Assembly: GCF_014050145.1 (NCBI RefSeq)
Contig: NZ_JACFYF010000013.1
Coordinates: forward strand, 48,025 to 112,024
Reading direction: 5' to 3'
Length of the DNA stretch: 64,000 bases
From: Vibrio marinisediminis
GTDB taxonomy: Bacteria; Pseudomonadota; Gammaproteobacteria; Enterobacterales; Vibrionaceae
Shown: in pieces, positions 63,895 through 64,000 of the stretch
Numbering within the stretch: the stretch's first letter is position 1
Layout: each line of letters opens with the position of its first letter
Notes under the pieces: model-generated
Seen by the model: the letters and a program-made list of their open reading frames with translations, nothing else
Told to the model about the DNA's origin: nothing
Database searches by the model: none
Made by a program: the position numbers and the translations under genes

Positions 63895-64000
63895 AGGGAA
63901 ATACAGAATTACCATTTGTTAAATTTACCCATGCTTGTTTATCCCATTTTAAAATGACTCATTTCTTACCAAGTTAAAATGTCCTAAAGCTCAGAAGAAA

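Overview
The window looks like about 64 kb of a Vibrio genome, most likely from the smaller chromosome (II); I cannot name the species. Reasons: pntAB followed directly by a complete vxrABCDE locus (sensor kinase, OmpR-type regulator, DUF2861 protein, TraF-like barrel, YoaH-like protein), a chromosomal Qnr pentapeptide protein, several GGDEF proteins, tandem dCache chemoreceptors, and small families typical of Vibrio (DUF3069, DUF3332, DUF2058, DUF3297).

Layout. 1-3.7 kb: two tandem paralogous chemoreceptors, the first cut by the window edge. 3.8-9.4 kb: small envelope proteins, then cobQ-modABC as one overlapping unit (cobyric acid synthase plus molybdate ABC importer). 9.4-16 kb: a MATE exporter with divergent LysR gene, an RhlE-type helicase, a MerR/flavodoxin-fold oxidoreductase pair and a Sel1 lipoprotein. 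16-23.2 kb: TonB-dependent receptor, M16 peptidase lipoprotein and SbmA/YddA-type ABC protein behind a good Fur box. This matches E. coli yddB-pqqL-yddA and the Pectobacterium Fus ferredoxin-import system. 23.6-28.5 kb: housekeeping and small genes. 28.6-32.3 kb: zwf-pgl-gnd, the oxidative pentose phosphate operon. 32.7-36.6 kb: cytochrome b562, a DUF5680-qnr pair behind a LexA-type box, a zinc-free MsrAB fusion and a GFA protein. 36.6-43 kb: fhs, fatty-acid cis/trans isomerase and an OFA-family transporter.

44-52.8 kb is rich in c-di-GMP signalling. It holds four GGDEF proteins with different input modules (SBP3 domain, a BMP-protein partner, a receiver domain, a multi-spanning membrane region), then a ComFB-HlyU-like pair; ComFB proteins have been reported to bind c-di-GMP. 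A single tRNA-Gly lies inside this stretch. 53-60.6 kb is pntAB and vxrABCDE; the vxrE ribosome binding site lies inside a terminator hairpin.

After vxrE the character changes. A 1.1 kb mostly non-coding stretch with several inverted repeats leads into an AT-rich reverse transcriptase (FVDD motif, long helical C-terminal extension) of the UG/Abi defence type. It converges on a DUF3653-type regulator of the kind carried by Vibrio filamentous phages. I read this as the left part of a filamentous-phage-like or satellite element carrying an RT as cargo; the rest lies beyond the right edge. It is the best candidate here for an undescribed system.
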